NCBI GenBank assembly: GCA_036559125.1
Contig: DATBTT010000056.1
Location: forward strand, 67,413-131,412
Reading direction: 5' to 3'
DNA length: 64,000 nt
From: JALYTZ01 sp036559125
GTDB taxonomy: Bacteria; Vulcanimicrobiota; Vulcanimicrobiia; Vulcanimicrobiales; Vulcanimicrobiaceae
Within the stretch, counting starts at the first letter, position 1; each line of letters starts with the position of its first letter. Below are positions 1 to 8,246 of the stretch, one piece after another. The notes beneath the pieces are model-generated. The model had not been told where the DNA came from. It searched no databases and saw only the letters and a program-made list of their open reading frames with translations. A program made the position numbers and the translations under genes.

Positions 1-284
1 CGACGGCGCCGGGCCAGCCGGGCGTGCTCATCCTCACGCCTCCGTGCGTACCGCCCGCAACGCCTACCCCGCTTCCTACCTTGGCTCCTAGTCCGGGTGC
101 GAGCGGCTCGCCCGGGCCCATCCCAAGCGGAGCCATGACGCCGACCCCGATTCCGAGCGGCTCGGCCTCACCGGCCTCGTCGGCATCGCCGACCCCATCC
201 GGCTCTCCATCACCGGCGAGCTCGTCGTCACCGCCGGGTTCGCCATCCCCGTCGCCCGTCCCAACGCATCACCCGCGCCGGTAA
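1..284 (+). CDS. 3' end of a Pro/Ser/Gly-rich protein (partial)
   Basis: The frame is open from the first bases of the window to a TAA at 282-284, so this is probably the C-terminal end of a gene that begins upstream. What is visible is a low-complexity tail of about 90 residues rich in Pro, Ser, Thr and Gly, with repeated short units such as SPSP and PIPSG. Such tails are typical of surface or periplasmic linker regions. A GTG at 24 could be a start but has no ribosome binding site I can see. It is followed directly by a strong hairpin terminator. No function can be assigned. Confidence 0.4.
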   Translation, partial: TAPGQPGVLILTPPCVPPATPTPLPTLAPSPGASGSPGPIPSGAMTPTPIPSGSASPASSASPTPSGSPSPASSSSPPGSPSPSPVPTHHPRR

Positions 285-292
285 CGCCGCTT

Positions 293-315
293 GTCACCCT
301 GAGGCTCTCGAAGGG
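293..315 (-). repeat. Dispersed 23-bp repeat, copy 1 (degenerate)
   Basis: This is a reverse-orientation copy of the dispersed repeat whose best copies read CCCTTCGACAGGCTCAGGG followed by TGAC. It has two mismatches. It lies between the end of the Pro/Ser-rich gene and its terminator. Confidence 0.6.
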
Positions 316-327
316 TGCCCGTAAAGA

Positions 328-358
328 AAAGAGCCTCCGGTTAAACCGGAGGCTCTTT
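328..358. terminator. Bidirectional intrinsic terminator
   Basis: A 13-bp perfect stem (AAAGAGCCTCCGG with CCGGAGGCTCTTT) encloses a 5-base loop. The stem ends in A on one side and T on the other, so it can work on both strands. It sits between two convergent genes, the Pro/Ser-rich protein (+) and the stalk-domain barrel protein (-). Confidence 0.85.
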
Positions 359-378
359 CGCGTTCGTACTCTTGCGAG

Positions 379-1761
379 CTAGAACTTGAGGCCTAGACCG
401 ATGTACGGTCCGTTGTGGGTGAAGTCGATCGGGGCATTGAGTTTGTTCTTGCCACGGTCGCCGAGGAAGCCGAAGTCGATGTAGATCGGCGTGTTCGGAC
501 CGAACGTGAACGCTCCGCCGACGTCGTACTTCAGGACGTTGTACTCGAGATCGAAGGTTCCCGAAGCGTTGGTGAACGTACCCTTGACGTTCGGGTAATA
601 CCAGGCGCTGCCGTAGACCGAGAACGCTTGATCCAGGTCAGGCAGTTTCTCGAGACCGAAGCCGACCGAGTGGAGGCGCGGGTAACCGTAGTTGCCCGAG
701 CGCGCCATATAGCCGACGCCGATGTAAATGCGCGGGTTCGCAATCTTCAGGCCAAGGCGGCCGTCGAAATCGTAGTCGCGCACCGTGAAGGCAGGCACGA
801 AGGTCTGGAACTGGCCGCCGATTGCGGTAACGCAGCCGGGGTCGCCGGACGAAGCGTGGTTGCCACCCGGATTCGCGGTATCCGGAAGACCGTCGCAGAC
901 TTGACCGTCATTGGACGGGGTCGTGGCGACGCCCTGATTGTGCGGGTAGTTGAACTGACGGTAATCGGCTTCGAGCATCCAGGGGAGGCTGAAGAGATTG
1001 AACTCGTACGCGCCCTTGAGGCGATACGAGAAGCCGCCGTTCGAGTTGCTGCCGGTGTTGCCCGGGCTGAACTCGTTGTACACCTTCGGCGAAATGATGT
1101 AGTCGCCGGCGATGAACTTGTCCATGTACGGGGTCGGAACCGCGGTCGGGACCGGCGTCGGGACCGGGCTCGCGCTCTCAACCGGCGCCGGCGGCGGCGG
1201 CGGAGTTGCGGGGTTGTAACGCACGACTACGAGTCGCTTGTCGGGCACCCATTGGACGTATGCTCCCATGCCTTCCGAAATAACGCGGACCGGCACGAGG
1301 ACGCTGCCCTGGTAAATCTCGGGAGGAACGTCCAGCGGACGCGACTCGCCATTGATCATTACCTCGGGTTTTCCGACCGTCACTTTAACGTCGGATCCGG
1401 CTTTGCTGACGTCGACCGTCTTGGTGCCGGGATCGTACGAAACCGTCGCGCCCATTTGCTCGAACATCGAGCGAAGTGGGATCAGGATGGTGCCGCCGCG
1501 CACGAGCGCAGCCAGCACGCGACCCTGCTTGAGGGTGTCGGGCTTGGAATAGACGTGATGATCGTTGAATAAAATCGGGATCTGGCCCGACGGCGGGGAA
1601 CCGAAGTTCGCCGGCGGAGCGGCCTGATCCGTCGAAGCCTGAGCGATCGCATTGGGTCCAAGGTTGCCTTGCGATGCAGGATTCGACGGAGCGGCGACCG
1701 CGTTAAGTCCAAGGCCGGCTGCGAACAGCACGGCGAGGACTCCGGTGCTCAGTCGTTTCAA
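379..1761 (-). CDS. Stalk-domain (copper amine oxidase N-like) protein with C-terminal outer-membrane beta-barrel
   Basis: The 460-residue protein opens with a signal peptide (MKRLSTG... ending near AVAA). A copper-amine-oxidase-N-type stalk domain follows at about residues 60-190, with the typical ILIPLRSMFEQMGA and VLVPVRVISEGMGA halves. Next is a Pro-rich linker (about 190-212). The last 250 residues alternate aromatic and polar residues and end in GLGLKF with a C-terminal Phe, as outer-membrane barrels do. Start: a TTG at 1761 preceded by a perfect AGGAGG (plus-strand 1767-1772, spacing 5). I infer an outer-membrane protein whose periplasmic stalk domain binds the cell wall or another ligand. 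The role is unknown; the domain split is fairly sure. Confidence 0.75.
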   Translation of the reverse strand: MKRLSTGVLAVLFAAGLGLNAVAAPSNPASQGNLGPNAIAQASTDQAAPPANFGSPPSGQIPILFNDHHVYSKPDTLKQGRVLAALVRGGTILIPLRSMFEQMGATVSYDPGTKTVDVSKAGSDVKVTVGKPEVMINGESRPLDVPPEIYQGSVLVPVRVISEGMGAYVQWVPDKRLVVVRYNPATPPPPPAPVESASPVPTPVPTAVPTPYMDKFIAGDYIISPKVYNEFSPGNTGSNSNGGFSYRLKGAYEFNLFSLPWMLEADYRQFNYPHNQGVATTPSNDGQVCDGLPDTANPGGNHASSGDPGCVTAIGGQFQTFVPAFTVRDYDFDGRLGLKIANPRIYIGVGYMARSGNYGYPRLHSVGFGLEKLPDLDQAFSVYGSAWYYPNVKGTFTNASGTFDLEYNVLKYDVGGAFTFGPNTPIYIDFGFLGDRGKNKLNAPIDFTHNGPYIGLGLKF

Positions 1762-1766
1762 TGTTT

Positions 1767-1772
1767 CCTCCT
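1767..1772 (-). promoter_or_regulatory. Shine-Dalgarno AGGAGG fixing a TTG start
   Basis: A perfect AGGAGG on the minus strand lies five bases before the TTG at 1761. It decides the start of the stalk-domain barrel protein, which otherwise lacks a nearby ATG. Confidence 0.8.
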
Positions 1773-2010
1773 AGTTAGAATGAGACCTCAGCTTGCCTTC
1801 GGGCAACCTTGCCCATTGGGCTCGCCCCTAAGGCGAACCAAGCTTGGGTTCCGTCGCAGGGTAACTACCCAAAAACAAACTTTTTTAATCTGTTCGGGAA
1901 GGGCCGATAGGCCCCCCTTCAGTGTAACCGAAAGCGAAGCGCCCGTACTGGCTACCTTTGTCGGTGGGGGCTTTATCGCGTCGCTTCCACTACTTCCGTC
2001 TAATGTAGCG

Positions 2011-2418
2011 TTATGCGAGCTTATCTTCAAGCTTTGCGAGGAATTTAGCACGCTCGATGAGGTATCGCTCGTGGGTTCCTTCGGCAACGGCCTCTTGCTC
2101 GTCGAAGACCGCGATTGCAAAACTAATGCGAGGGCCGTCCACCAGGACGACCTCGACTTCCGTACGGACGATGAAACCGACGGGTACCGGTTTGTGATGC
2201 TCCAGATCGATATGGGTGCCCAGCGTGATCTGAGTCTCATCAAGAATGGGCGCGATACAGGCCATCGCGGCCTCTTCGATCAGCTGGATCAGCATAGGGG
2301 TGGACAGAACGTCGACGCCCTTGTTGCCGGCTTTTTCCGCCGTCATCCACTCTTCAACGCGGCTCTGTCTACTGTAGGTGCGGCCGATATCGAGTTTCGC
2401 GCTCATGCCAGTGGTCAT
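2011..2418 (-). CDS. FlK-like hotdog thioesterase
   Basis: This 135-residue single hotdog domain matches the fluoroacetyl-CoA thioesterase (FlK) family, whose members hydrolyse small acyl-CoA thioesters in the cytoplasm. The FlK catalytic residues T42, E50 and H76 have counterparts with identical spacing here: T40 in VLSTP, E48 in LIEEA and H74 in DLEHH. The GTHIDLEHHKPVPVG block is characteristic. Fluoroacetyl-CoA is unlikely to be the substrate in general; the family is used broadly for acyl-CoA clearing. ATG 2418 is used here; a second ATG at 2406 would remove four residues. It stands alone, divergent from the efflux adaptor gene at 2591. Confidence 0.8.
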   Translation of the reverse strand: MTTGMSAKLDIGRTYSRQSRVEEWMTAEKAGNKGVDVLSTPMLIQLIEEAAMACIAPILDETQITLGTHIDLEHHKPVPVGFIVRTEVEVVLVDGPRISFAIAVFDEQEAVAEGTHERYLIERAKFLAKLEDKLA

Positions 2419-2590
2419 TACTCTCGAAGGCCTCCGCGCCCCTGGGAAGCGGCTGCATCCGAATGGCCCGTAAGCAGATTCTCAGGTTCGTAACATAACA
2501 ATTGAATCAAATCGGGCGCTGGCTCGTATAGTGAAAAGCGTATCCAACACCCGCGGTGCGGGAGTTTGGCACTGACCGTACAGGAGAAGA

Positions 2591-3871
2591 ATGCAGCACC
2601 ATCGCTTGGCGATCGCCCTGGCGCTAGCCGCCGGAGTCGGGCTTACCGGATGCGGAGGCGGATCATCGCACCAGCAGCACGGCCCGCCACCCCTCAACGT
2701 CGACGTTGCTCAAGCGCAGCGGCGCGACATCGCGACCTACGTCACGCTTGACGGCCAGGTCGCGCCCCTCATGCAATCGACGCTCACGTTTCAGCAGTCG
2801 GGTCCGGTAACCGGCGTGTACGCGAACGAAGGCGATCGCGTCAAGGCCGGGCAGCTATTGGCAAAAATCGACGATTCGACGCTGCGCGCGCAACTCGCTC
2901 AAGACGAAGCGCTGATTTCGCAGGCTGCCGCGAAGGCTCGTTCTTCGACGCTCACGGTTCCCGTAACGCGCTCGCAGTCGAGCGCCGCGGAACAGACCGC
3001 GAAGGCGGCGCTGGCCAACGCGCAGCTCAGCTACAATCAGAACAAACAACTGTTCAAACAGGGCTACGTCTCGCAGACGCAGTTCGAGCAATCGCGCGCC
3101 ACGTACGTGCAAGCCCAACAGAGCTATCACCAGAGCATCGCGCAATTGGGGAACACCGACATCTCCGCGGCCAACGCCCAATCCGACGTAGCGGCCCTGC
3201 AATCCGCGCAAGCGCAAGCCAATACGCTGCGAACGCAGATTTCGCAGACCGCGCTCTACGCGCCCTTTGACGGCGTCATAACGGCGCGGTTCATGGATCC
3301 GGGAGCCCAGGCTGGGCCGTCTTCCCAGGTATTCACGATTTCCAAAGTGCGGACGGTCTACATCAACGTGAACGTGCCCGACGAGGACGTCTCGTACGCG
3401 AGTCCGCGGACACCGGTGACGTTTACCTCGCAAACGCTGGGAAATCGAACCTTCCGCGGCCGCATCGATACCGTCAATGCCGTGCCGACGCAAGGGACGC
3501 TGTCGTACCGCGCGCGCATCGTCGAACCCAACCCCAACGACCTGCTGCGCGGCGGCATGCTCGTTGCGATTACGATTCAGAAAGCCAAGCACGACAACGC
3601 GGTCGTCGTGCCGCGGTCGGCGGTCGCGCAGACCGATCAAGGAAACAGCGTGTTCGTCGTGACCGGCGGAAAAGCGGTACAAGTGCCGGTGAAAATCGGC
3701 TTGCAAACCGATACGCTATCCGAAGTCAATAGCCCCAAGGTGCAAGCCGGAACGCAAGTGATCACGACGCGTCCCGACGCTCTGCAAAACGGCAGCGTCG
3801 TTGCCGTTAACGGCCAGAACGCGCCCGCCCAAGGCGGCGCACCGACCGGAGGCGCGACGCACAAACCGTGA
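2591..3871 (+). CDS. HlyD/RND-type periplasmic adaptor lipoprotein
   Basis: The 426-residue membrane-fusion protein starts with a lipoprotein signal (lipobox LTGC near residue 21). It then shows the usual order: first half of the lipoyl domain (QSGPVTGVYANEGDRVKAGQLLAKID), a long Gln/Ala-rich alpha-helical hairpin (about 105-220), second lipoyl half (LYAPFDGVITARF), beta-barrel and membrane-proximal domains. Adaptors of this kind link an inner-membrane pump to TolC. Its TGA overlaps the GTG start of the TolC-type gene (GTGA, 3868-3871), so the two are translationally coupled. No inner-membrane RND, ABC or MFS pump is encoded in the window, so the pump partner is unknown. Confidence 0.9.
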   Translation: MQHHRLAIALALAAGVGLTGCGGGSSHQQHGPPPLNVDVAQAQRRDIATYVTLDGQVAPLMQSTLTFQQSGPVTGVYANEGDRVKAGQLLAKIDDSTLRAQLAQDEALISQAAAKARSSTLTVPVTRSQSSAAEQTAKAALANAQLSYNQNKQLFKQGYVSQTQFEQSRATYVQAQQSYHQSIAQLGNTDISAANAQSDVAALQSAQAQANTLRTQISQTALYAPFDGVITARFMDPGAQAGPSSQVFTISKVRTVYINVNVPDEDVSYASPRTPVTFTSQTLGNRTFRGRIDTVNAVPTQGTLSYRARIVEPNPNDLLRGGMLVAITIQKAKHDNAVVVPRSAVAQTDQGNSVFVVTGGKAVQVPVKIGLQTDTLSEVNSPKVQAGTQVITTRPDALQNGSVVAVNGQNAPAQGGAPTGGATHKP

Positions 3872-5394
3872 AAATTGTACGCAACATCGTGAGCGGCGCC
3901 CTCGCGTTGGGTTTATTGCTGCCGCTGGTGGGTTCTATTGCGCCCGCCGGCGTCTCGGCGGCGCAAACCGCGACTCCGCCGCCGCCGTTACCGAAAAATA
4001 CGCCGACGCCGATTCCGCGCAGCTCCGCGACCGCGTTGCCCTATCCCGCATATGGTACGCCGGCGCCCGGGGTATCGAAAAGAGTCGCCAATCCGGCGGT
4101 GCCGCAGCAGATTACGTTGTCACAAGCCATCGCCATCGCTGCCGCTAAGTCGCCCGTTCTCGCGTCGGCGCGCGCAGCGTACGACCTCTCGAAGGGACAG
4201 CTCGATCAATCGCGCAGCGGAATTTTACCGAACGTATCCGGTGTCGGCTCGATAACCCACAGTCTGAGCGGCAGCCGGTCTTCGACCGGTACTACCGGCA
4301 CGGGAACCGGGGGCACGGGCAGCACCGGCACGTTGGGTGGAAGTTTCACGAGCGAGTCGCTCGATCTGTCGCTGCGCCAGCTGATCTTCGACGGGGGCCG
4401 CACGATCTCGCAAATTCACTCCGCATCCTCCAGCTACGCCGCCGCCGCCAACACCTACGAGCGCAGCTTGGAAACGCTTGCCTTCAATGTGGCGCAGGCC
4501 TATTACAATGCCCTTCAGGCGCAGAGCGCTACGGCATTGGCGGCGCAAGTCGTTCGCCAAGACGTGGTTCAAGAAAATCTGGTGCGCGCGCAAATCAGCG
4601 CCGGAACCGAAGCGCGTTCCAATTTACTCACTGCGGAATTTCCGACGGCGCAAGCGCGCGTGTCGCTCGTTCGCGCGCAAGGAACGCAACTCTCGGCGCT
4701 CGCGGCGTTCGCCAACGAGCTCGGACTCGACGCCAACACCGACGTAACGCCGAAAAACGACACGCCCGCGAATCCGACGGCGAGCCTGTTGAAAAACCCG
4801 CCGCTCGATTACGATACGGCCGTGTCGCGCGCGCTTTCGCTGCGTCCCGACTATCTGGGGTCGCAACGGCAAGTCGAGGCCGCGCAGTATACGCTCAAGG
4901 CCGCTAAACTCGGGCGATTCCCGTCGCTCTCGGGCTCCGCCAGCGCCGGCACCGCCTCGACGACTCCGAGCGGCGGAAATTTTCGCGGCAGCAGTTCGGT
5001 CGGCGCGACGCTGACCATTCCGATCTTCGATCAAGGTATAACCGCCGCGCAGACCGAGCAGGCGCAGGCGCAACTCGACAATGCCAACGCGCTATCGCTC
5101 AATACCAAATTGGGCGTGCAGCTCAACGTGCGCCAAGCTCTGGCCGGGCTGATTTCGGCGCAGGCGGCGGTCGGACAAACGCAAGTCGAGCTTGCTAACG
5201 CGCAGGAGTCGCTGCGCGCCACGCAAGCGCAATATCGCGCAGGCGTCACGACGTTGCCGCTGCTGCTAAACGCGCAAGTGGGACTCACGACAGCCGAGAC
5301 GGATCGGCTCACGGCCGTCTATGCATTGCGTCAGGCCGAGCAGACATATCTCTATGCGATCGGCGAAAGCGATCTGAGCCCGGCCACCGGGTAG
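3868..5394 (+). CDS. TolC-family outer-membrane efflux protein
   Basis: The 508-residue protein has an N-terminal signal segment (to about residue 35), a Pro-rich stretch, and then two OEP repeats of TolC type. Each repeat has long Ala/Gln-rich coiled-coil helices (for example LSQAIAIAAAKSPVLASARA and TEQAQAQLDNANALS). A Ser/Gly/Thr-rich insertion near residues 130-155 likely forms an extracellular loop. It would form the trimeric outer-membrane and periplasmic tunnel for the adaptor encoded just upstream. GTG start at 3868, overlapping the adaptor stop by 4 bases. A strong 13-bp hairpin follows directly. Confidence 0.9.
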   Translation: MKIVRNIVSGALALGLLLPLVGSIAPAGVSAAQTATPPPPLPKNTPTPIPRSSATALPYPAYGTPAPGVSKRVANPAVPQQITLSQAIAIAAAKSPVLASARAAYDLSKGQLDQSRSGILPNVSGVGSITHSLSGSRSSTGTTGTGTGGTGSTGTLGGSFTSESLDLSLRQLIFDGGRTISQIHSASSSYAAAANTYERSLETLAFNVAQAYYNALQAQSATALAAQVVRQDVVQENLVRAQISAGTEARSNLLTAEFPTAQARVSLVRAQGTQLSALAAFANELGLDANTDVTPKNDTPANPTASLLKNPPLDYDTAVSRALSLRPDYLGSQRQVEAAQYTLKAAKLGRFPSLSGSASAGTASTTPSGGNFRGSSSVGATLTIPIFDQGITAAQTEQAQAQLDNANALSLNTKLGVQLNVRQALAGLISAQAAVGQTQVELANAQESLRATQAQYRAGVTTLPLLLNAQVGLTTAETDRLTAVYALRQAEQTYLYAIGESDLSPATG

Positions 5395-5399
5395 TAGAC

Positions 5400-5433
5400 G
5401 GGCATGGCGGGGTGGAACTACCCCGCCATGCCC
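5400..5433 (+). promoter_or_regulatory. 13-bp hairpin covering the start of the AhbA/B-like gene
   Basis: GGGCATGGCGGGG (5400-5412) and CCCCGCCATGCCC (5421-5433) form a perfect 13-bp stem with an 8-base loop. Both candidate ATG codons of the following gene (5404 and 5428) lie inside the two arms, and no T-run follows. A translational block or an attenuator between tolC and the next gene is more likely than an intrinsic terminator. Confidence 0.6.
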
Positions 5434-6579
5434 CCTGAAGTCGCCGTGCCGGCCGCCATAAGCGATCCGGTCAATGCCGCCATCTTAGCGGTCTCCGAAG
5501 ACCGCCTGTCCGGTTTCCAAGAAGATCCTTTTGGCGCGGTCGCCGCGCAATCCGGCGTTCCCGTCGAGACCGTTATTGAACGCGTCGTCGCGATGTTGCA
5601 GGCCGGAACGATCCGGCGCGTGCGGCAAACGCTCATGGCGACCAATCTCGCGCGCGGCGCCCTGGTCGCGTGGCAAGTACCGCCGGAACGCCTTGACGCA
5701 GCTTTCGACTACATGTTCGCCCAGGATCCGTTTTCGGGTCATGTCGTCATCCGCACCGCCGATCCGCAAACGCCCGGCTCGAGCTACCGGCTATGGACGA
5801 CGCTGAAGGTCCCACAAGGCTACTCGATCGAGAAGCACGCCGAATTTTTGCGCGAGCGCGTCGGCGCCGATCATTTCCGCCTCATGCCTGCCAAAAATCT
5901 CTTCGCGCTGGGTGTCGGACACGTACGCCGTCGCGGAATCGAACCGGGAAGCCGCGCCGACGCCTTGGCCGAGGTACTGCACACCAACATCGTCGAGTTG
6001 AGCGAACTGGAGTGGCGCGTGCTGGTGGCGCTCAAACCCGAGTTTGCTCCCGGCGATATCCACCGCGAATTGTGGCGCCCGCGCGCCCGCCTCGCGGGCG
6101 TCGACTTGGAAACGTTTTACGACGTGGCGCGTTCGTTGAATGCGCGCAAAGTAATTGGGCGTTTTTCGACGTTCCTGGAGCACGTGAAGGCCACTGCGAA
6201 CGACGAGCGCGTGACCCGCTACAACGCGCTCTTCCATTGGGCCGTTGCGCCGGGACGCGAGATCGACGCGGGTCGCGAAGTAGGCCGGCATCACATCATC
6301 ACGCATGCCTACTGGCGCGAAGGCGGCCCCGAGTTTCGTAACGTCAACATCATGGCCGTCGCGCACGGTTTAGACAAGCAGGTCGTTCTGGCGCACAAGG
6401 CTGCTATCGACGAACATTTGCGCGAGGCCGGTATCGAATTTGCGTACACCAACGTTTTCTGGGGAGGGCGCAGCGAGATAAAACCATCGGAGATCTCGCC
6501 GATAGCGTATAGCGAGTTCTTGCAGGCAGCGGGCATCGACCCGGACATCATGCGCGACAACGGAGGGACCACATCCTGA
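5404..6579 (+). CDS. Fused AhbA/AhbB-like Lrp/AsnC-fold protein (siroheme decarboxylase family)
   Basis: The 391 residues contain two copies of an AsnC-type winged helix plus an Lrp-like ligand domain. First copy (about 25-190): TIRRVRQTLMATNLARGALVAW and a ligand half ending near LFALGVGHV. Second copy (about 200-370): KVIGRFSTFLEHVK, then LFHWAVAPG, ITHAYWREGG and NVNIMAVAHG, which follow the layout of siroheme decarboxylase subunits AhbA/AhbB (NirDL). Known family members remove acetate side chains of siroheme on the way to heme or heme d1. No other tetrapyrrole gene is nearby, so activity is unproven and a regulatory or heme-sensing role is possible. It overlaps the next gene by 4 bases. 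Start 5404 or 5428; neither has a visible ribosome binding site. Confidence 0.6.
   Translation: MAGWNYPAMPPEVAVPAAISDPVNAAILAVSEDRLSGFQEDPFGAVAAQSGVPVETVIERVVAMLQAGTIRRVRQTLMATNLARGALVAWQVPPERLDAAFDYMFAQDPFSGHVVIRTADPQTPGSSYRLWTTLKVPQGYSIEKHAEFLRERVGADHFRLMPAKNLFALGVGHVRRRGIEPGSRADALAEVLHTNIVELSELEWRVLVALKPEFAPGDIHRELWRPRARLAGVDLETFYDVARSLNARKVIGRFSTFLEHVKATANDERVTRYNALFHWAVAPGREIDAGREVGRHHIITHAYWREGGPEFRNVNIMAVAHGLDKQVVLAHKAAIDEHLREAGIEFAYTNVFWGGRSEIKPSEISPIAYSEFLQAAGIDPDIMRDNGGTTS
6562..6567 (+). promoter_or_regulatory. Shine-Dalgarno GGAGGG for a CTG start
   Basis: GGAGGG lies 8 bases before CTG 6576. There is no ATG, GTG or TTG in frame between the upstream gene and residue 42 of the lipoprotein, so this site supports CTG as the initiation codon. 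Confidence 0.65.
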
Positions 6580-8246
6580 ACTCTTGGCAACGATTCGGCT
6601 GGCTCGCCGCAGGCGCGGCGCTCGTACTTACCGGGTGCACCAAAAATGCGGGGGGTCCGGCCGGCACGGGCGGCAGGCACTCCTGGACGAGACCCGGCGT
6701 GCTGCGTTTCGCGGAGAACCAAGACCCGAAGTCGCTCAATCCGTTGCTGCAGGCCAGCGCCGTTACCGGCGACCTTTCGATGTTCATCTACTCGTATGCG
6801 GTACGGTACGACGATAAAGCCAAGCCCGTCCCCGACGCCGTTTCCGAAGTGCCGACCGTTGCCAACGGCGACGTGAGCAAAGACGGGCTGACGTTAAAGT
6901 ACAAGCTCCGCCACAACATCACGTGGCAAGACGGCCGGCCGCTGACGTGCAACGACTTGAAGTTCACCTGGCAACTGGTTATGAATCCGAAGACCAACAT
7001 TGCCACGACCGACGGCTACAAAGATATCAAGGACATCGACTGCAGCGACCCCTACGTCGCGGTTGTCCACATGAAAAAGATCTACGCTCCGTATTTGGGT
7101 CAGTTGTGGGGCGTGAACGGCAACGCGCCGATCCTCCCAGAACACATTCTGGGGCCGTACCAACAACAGCACGGGTCGATCAACGACGCGCCGTACAACT
7201 CGCTGCCGATCGGCAGTGGGCCGTTCAAAGTGGTTCAATGGCAGCGCGGGAGCGAAGTGCGGATGGAAGCGTTTCCGCAATACTTCATGGGCGCGCCGAA
7301 GCTCAAAGAAGTGATCTTTAAGATCATGCCCGACGAAAATACGATGGAGACGCAGCTACAGACGCACGAAATCGATATGCTCGCGCGCGGTACGCCTATC
7401 AACTGGCCGAAATACGCGGCGCTCGCAAACGATCCCAAAAACGGCCTGACCGCGATCCAGCTCAATGGCTTCGAATACGATCACATCGACTTCAATCTGC
7501 GGCGTCCGATTCTGCGCGACAAGAACGTTCGCGTCGCTTTGGCGTACGCGACCAACCGGCAAGAGATCATCGACAAGATCATGCACGGCGCCGCCACGCC
7601 GGACGAAACCGACCAGCATCCGACCCTCTCGTGGGCGCACACCGACAACATCGAGCACCACCCGTTCGACCCGGCCAAGGCCAAGGCGATTCTCGAAGCC
7701 GACGGATGGAAGGTCGGACCCGACGGCATCCGCGTCAAAAACGGACAACGGTTGGAGTTCTCCCTGAGCACACAGACCGAAGCGACGATGGGTAAAGCGA
7801 TCCAGACCGTGCTGCAACGCGAGTGGCACGACGTCGGCGTGCAAGCCGACGTCAAGAACTACGAGACCGCGTCATTTTTCGCCAACGGGAGCAGCGGCAT
7901 CCTCGAAGGCGGTCACTACGACGCAGCGATCTACGCCTGGGTCGCGGCATCCGATCCGGACGACAGCCCGCTGTACTCCGCCGACAACTTCGGGCCTCGC
8001 GGGCAGAACACGCTTTTCTGGAATAACCCCAAAGCTACCGCGGCGATGAATGACGCCCTCAAGACGGTCGATCAGAAACGGCGGCGGGCCGACTACGTCA
8101 TCGTTCAGCAGGAGCTGGCAAAGGACGTTCCGACCATCATCATTTCGTTCCGCAAAGAACCGTACGTCTACAACACCGACCTGCACGGCTATACGCCCTC
8201 GCCGGTCATCTCATCGTTCTGGGATCCATGGGAGTACTCGATTTGA
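6576..8246 (+). CDS. Family-5 (DppA/OppA-type) solute-binding lipoprotein 1
   Basis: This is a peptide-type extracellular solute-binding protein, 556 residues from a CTG start. A plain ATG/GTG/TTG search would begin only at GTG 6699 and lose the signal. The frame is open back to CTG 6576 and encodes NSWQRFGWLAAGAALVLTGC, a lipoprotein signal with lipobox LTGC. CTG overlaps the preceding TGA (CTGA) and has GGAGGG 8 bases upstream. The family-5 body shows LRHNITWQDGRPLTCNDLKFTW, YNSLPIGSGPFKVVQW and HIDFNLRRPILRDKNVRVALAYATNR. Such proteins capture peptides, nickel or heme and hand them to an ABC transporter; no transporter subunits are present here. Its end overlaps the next paralogue. Confidence 0.85.
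   Translation: MNSWQRFGWLAAGAALVLTGCTKNAGGPAGTGGRHSWTRPGVLRFAENQDPKSLNPLLQASAVTGDLSMFIYSYAVRYDDKAKPVPDAVSEVPTVANGDVSKDGLTLKYKLRHNITWQDGRPLTCNDLKFTWQLVMNPKTNIATTDGYKDIKDIDCSDPYVAVVHMKKIYAPYLGQLWGVNGNAPILPEHILGPYQQQHGSINDAPYNSLPIGSGPFKVVQWQRGSEVRMEAFPQYFMGAPKLKEVIFKIMPDENTMETQLQTHEIDMLARGTPINWPKYAALANDPKNGLTAIQLNGFEYDHIDFNLRRPILRDKNVRVALAYATNRQEIIDKIMHGAATPDETDQHPTLSWAHTDNIEHHPFDPAKAKAILEADGWKVGPDGIRVKNGQRLEFSLSTQTEATMGKAIQTVLQREWHDVGVQADVKNYETASFFANGSSGILEGGHYDAAIYAWVAASDPDDSPLYSADNFGPRGQNTLFWNNPKATAAMNDALKTVDQKRRRADYVIVQQELAKDVPTIIISFRKEPYVYNTDLHGYTPSPVISSFWDPWEYSI

Noticed and set aside
415..1572. A 385-codon plus-strand ORF over the stalk-domain barrel gene
   Set aside because: It is antisense to a gene with signal peptide, known domain and AGGAGG site; its product is Arg/Val-rich with no family features.
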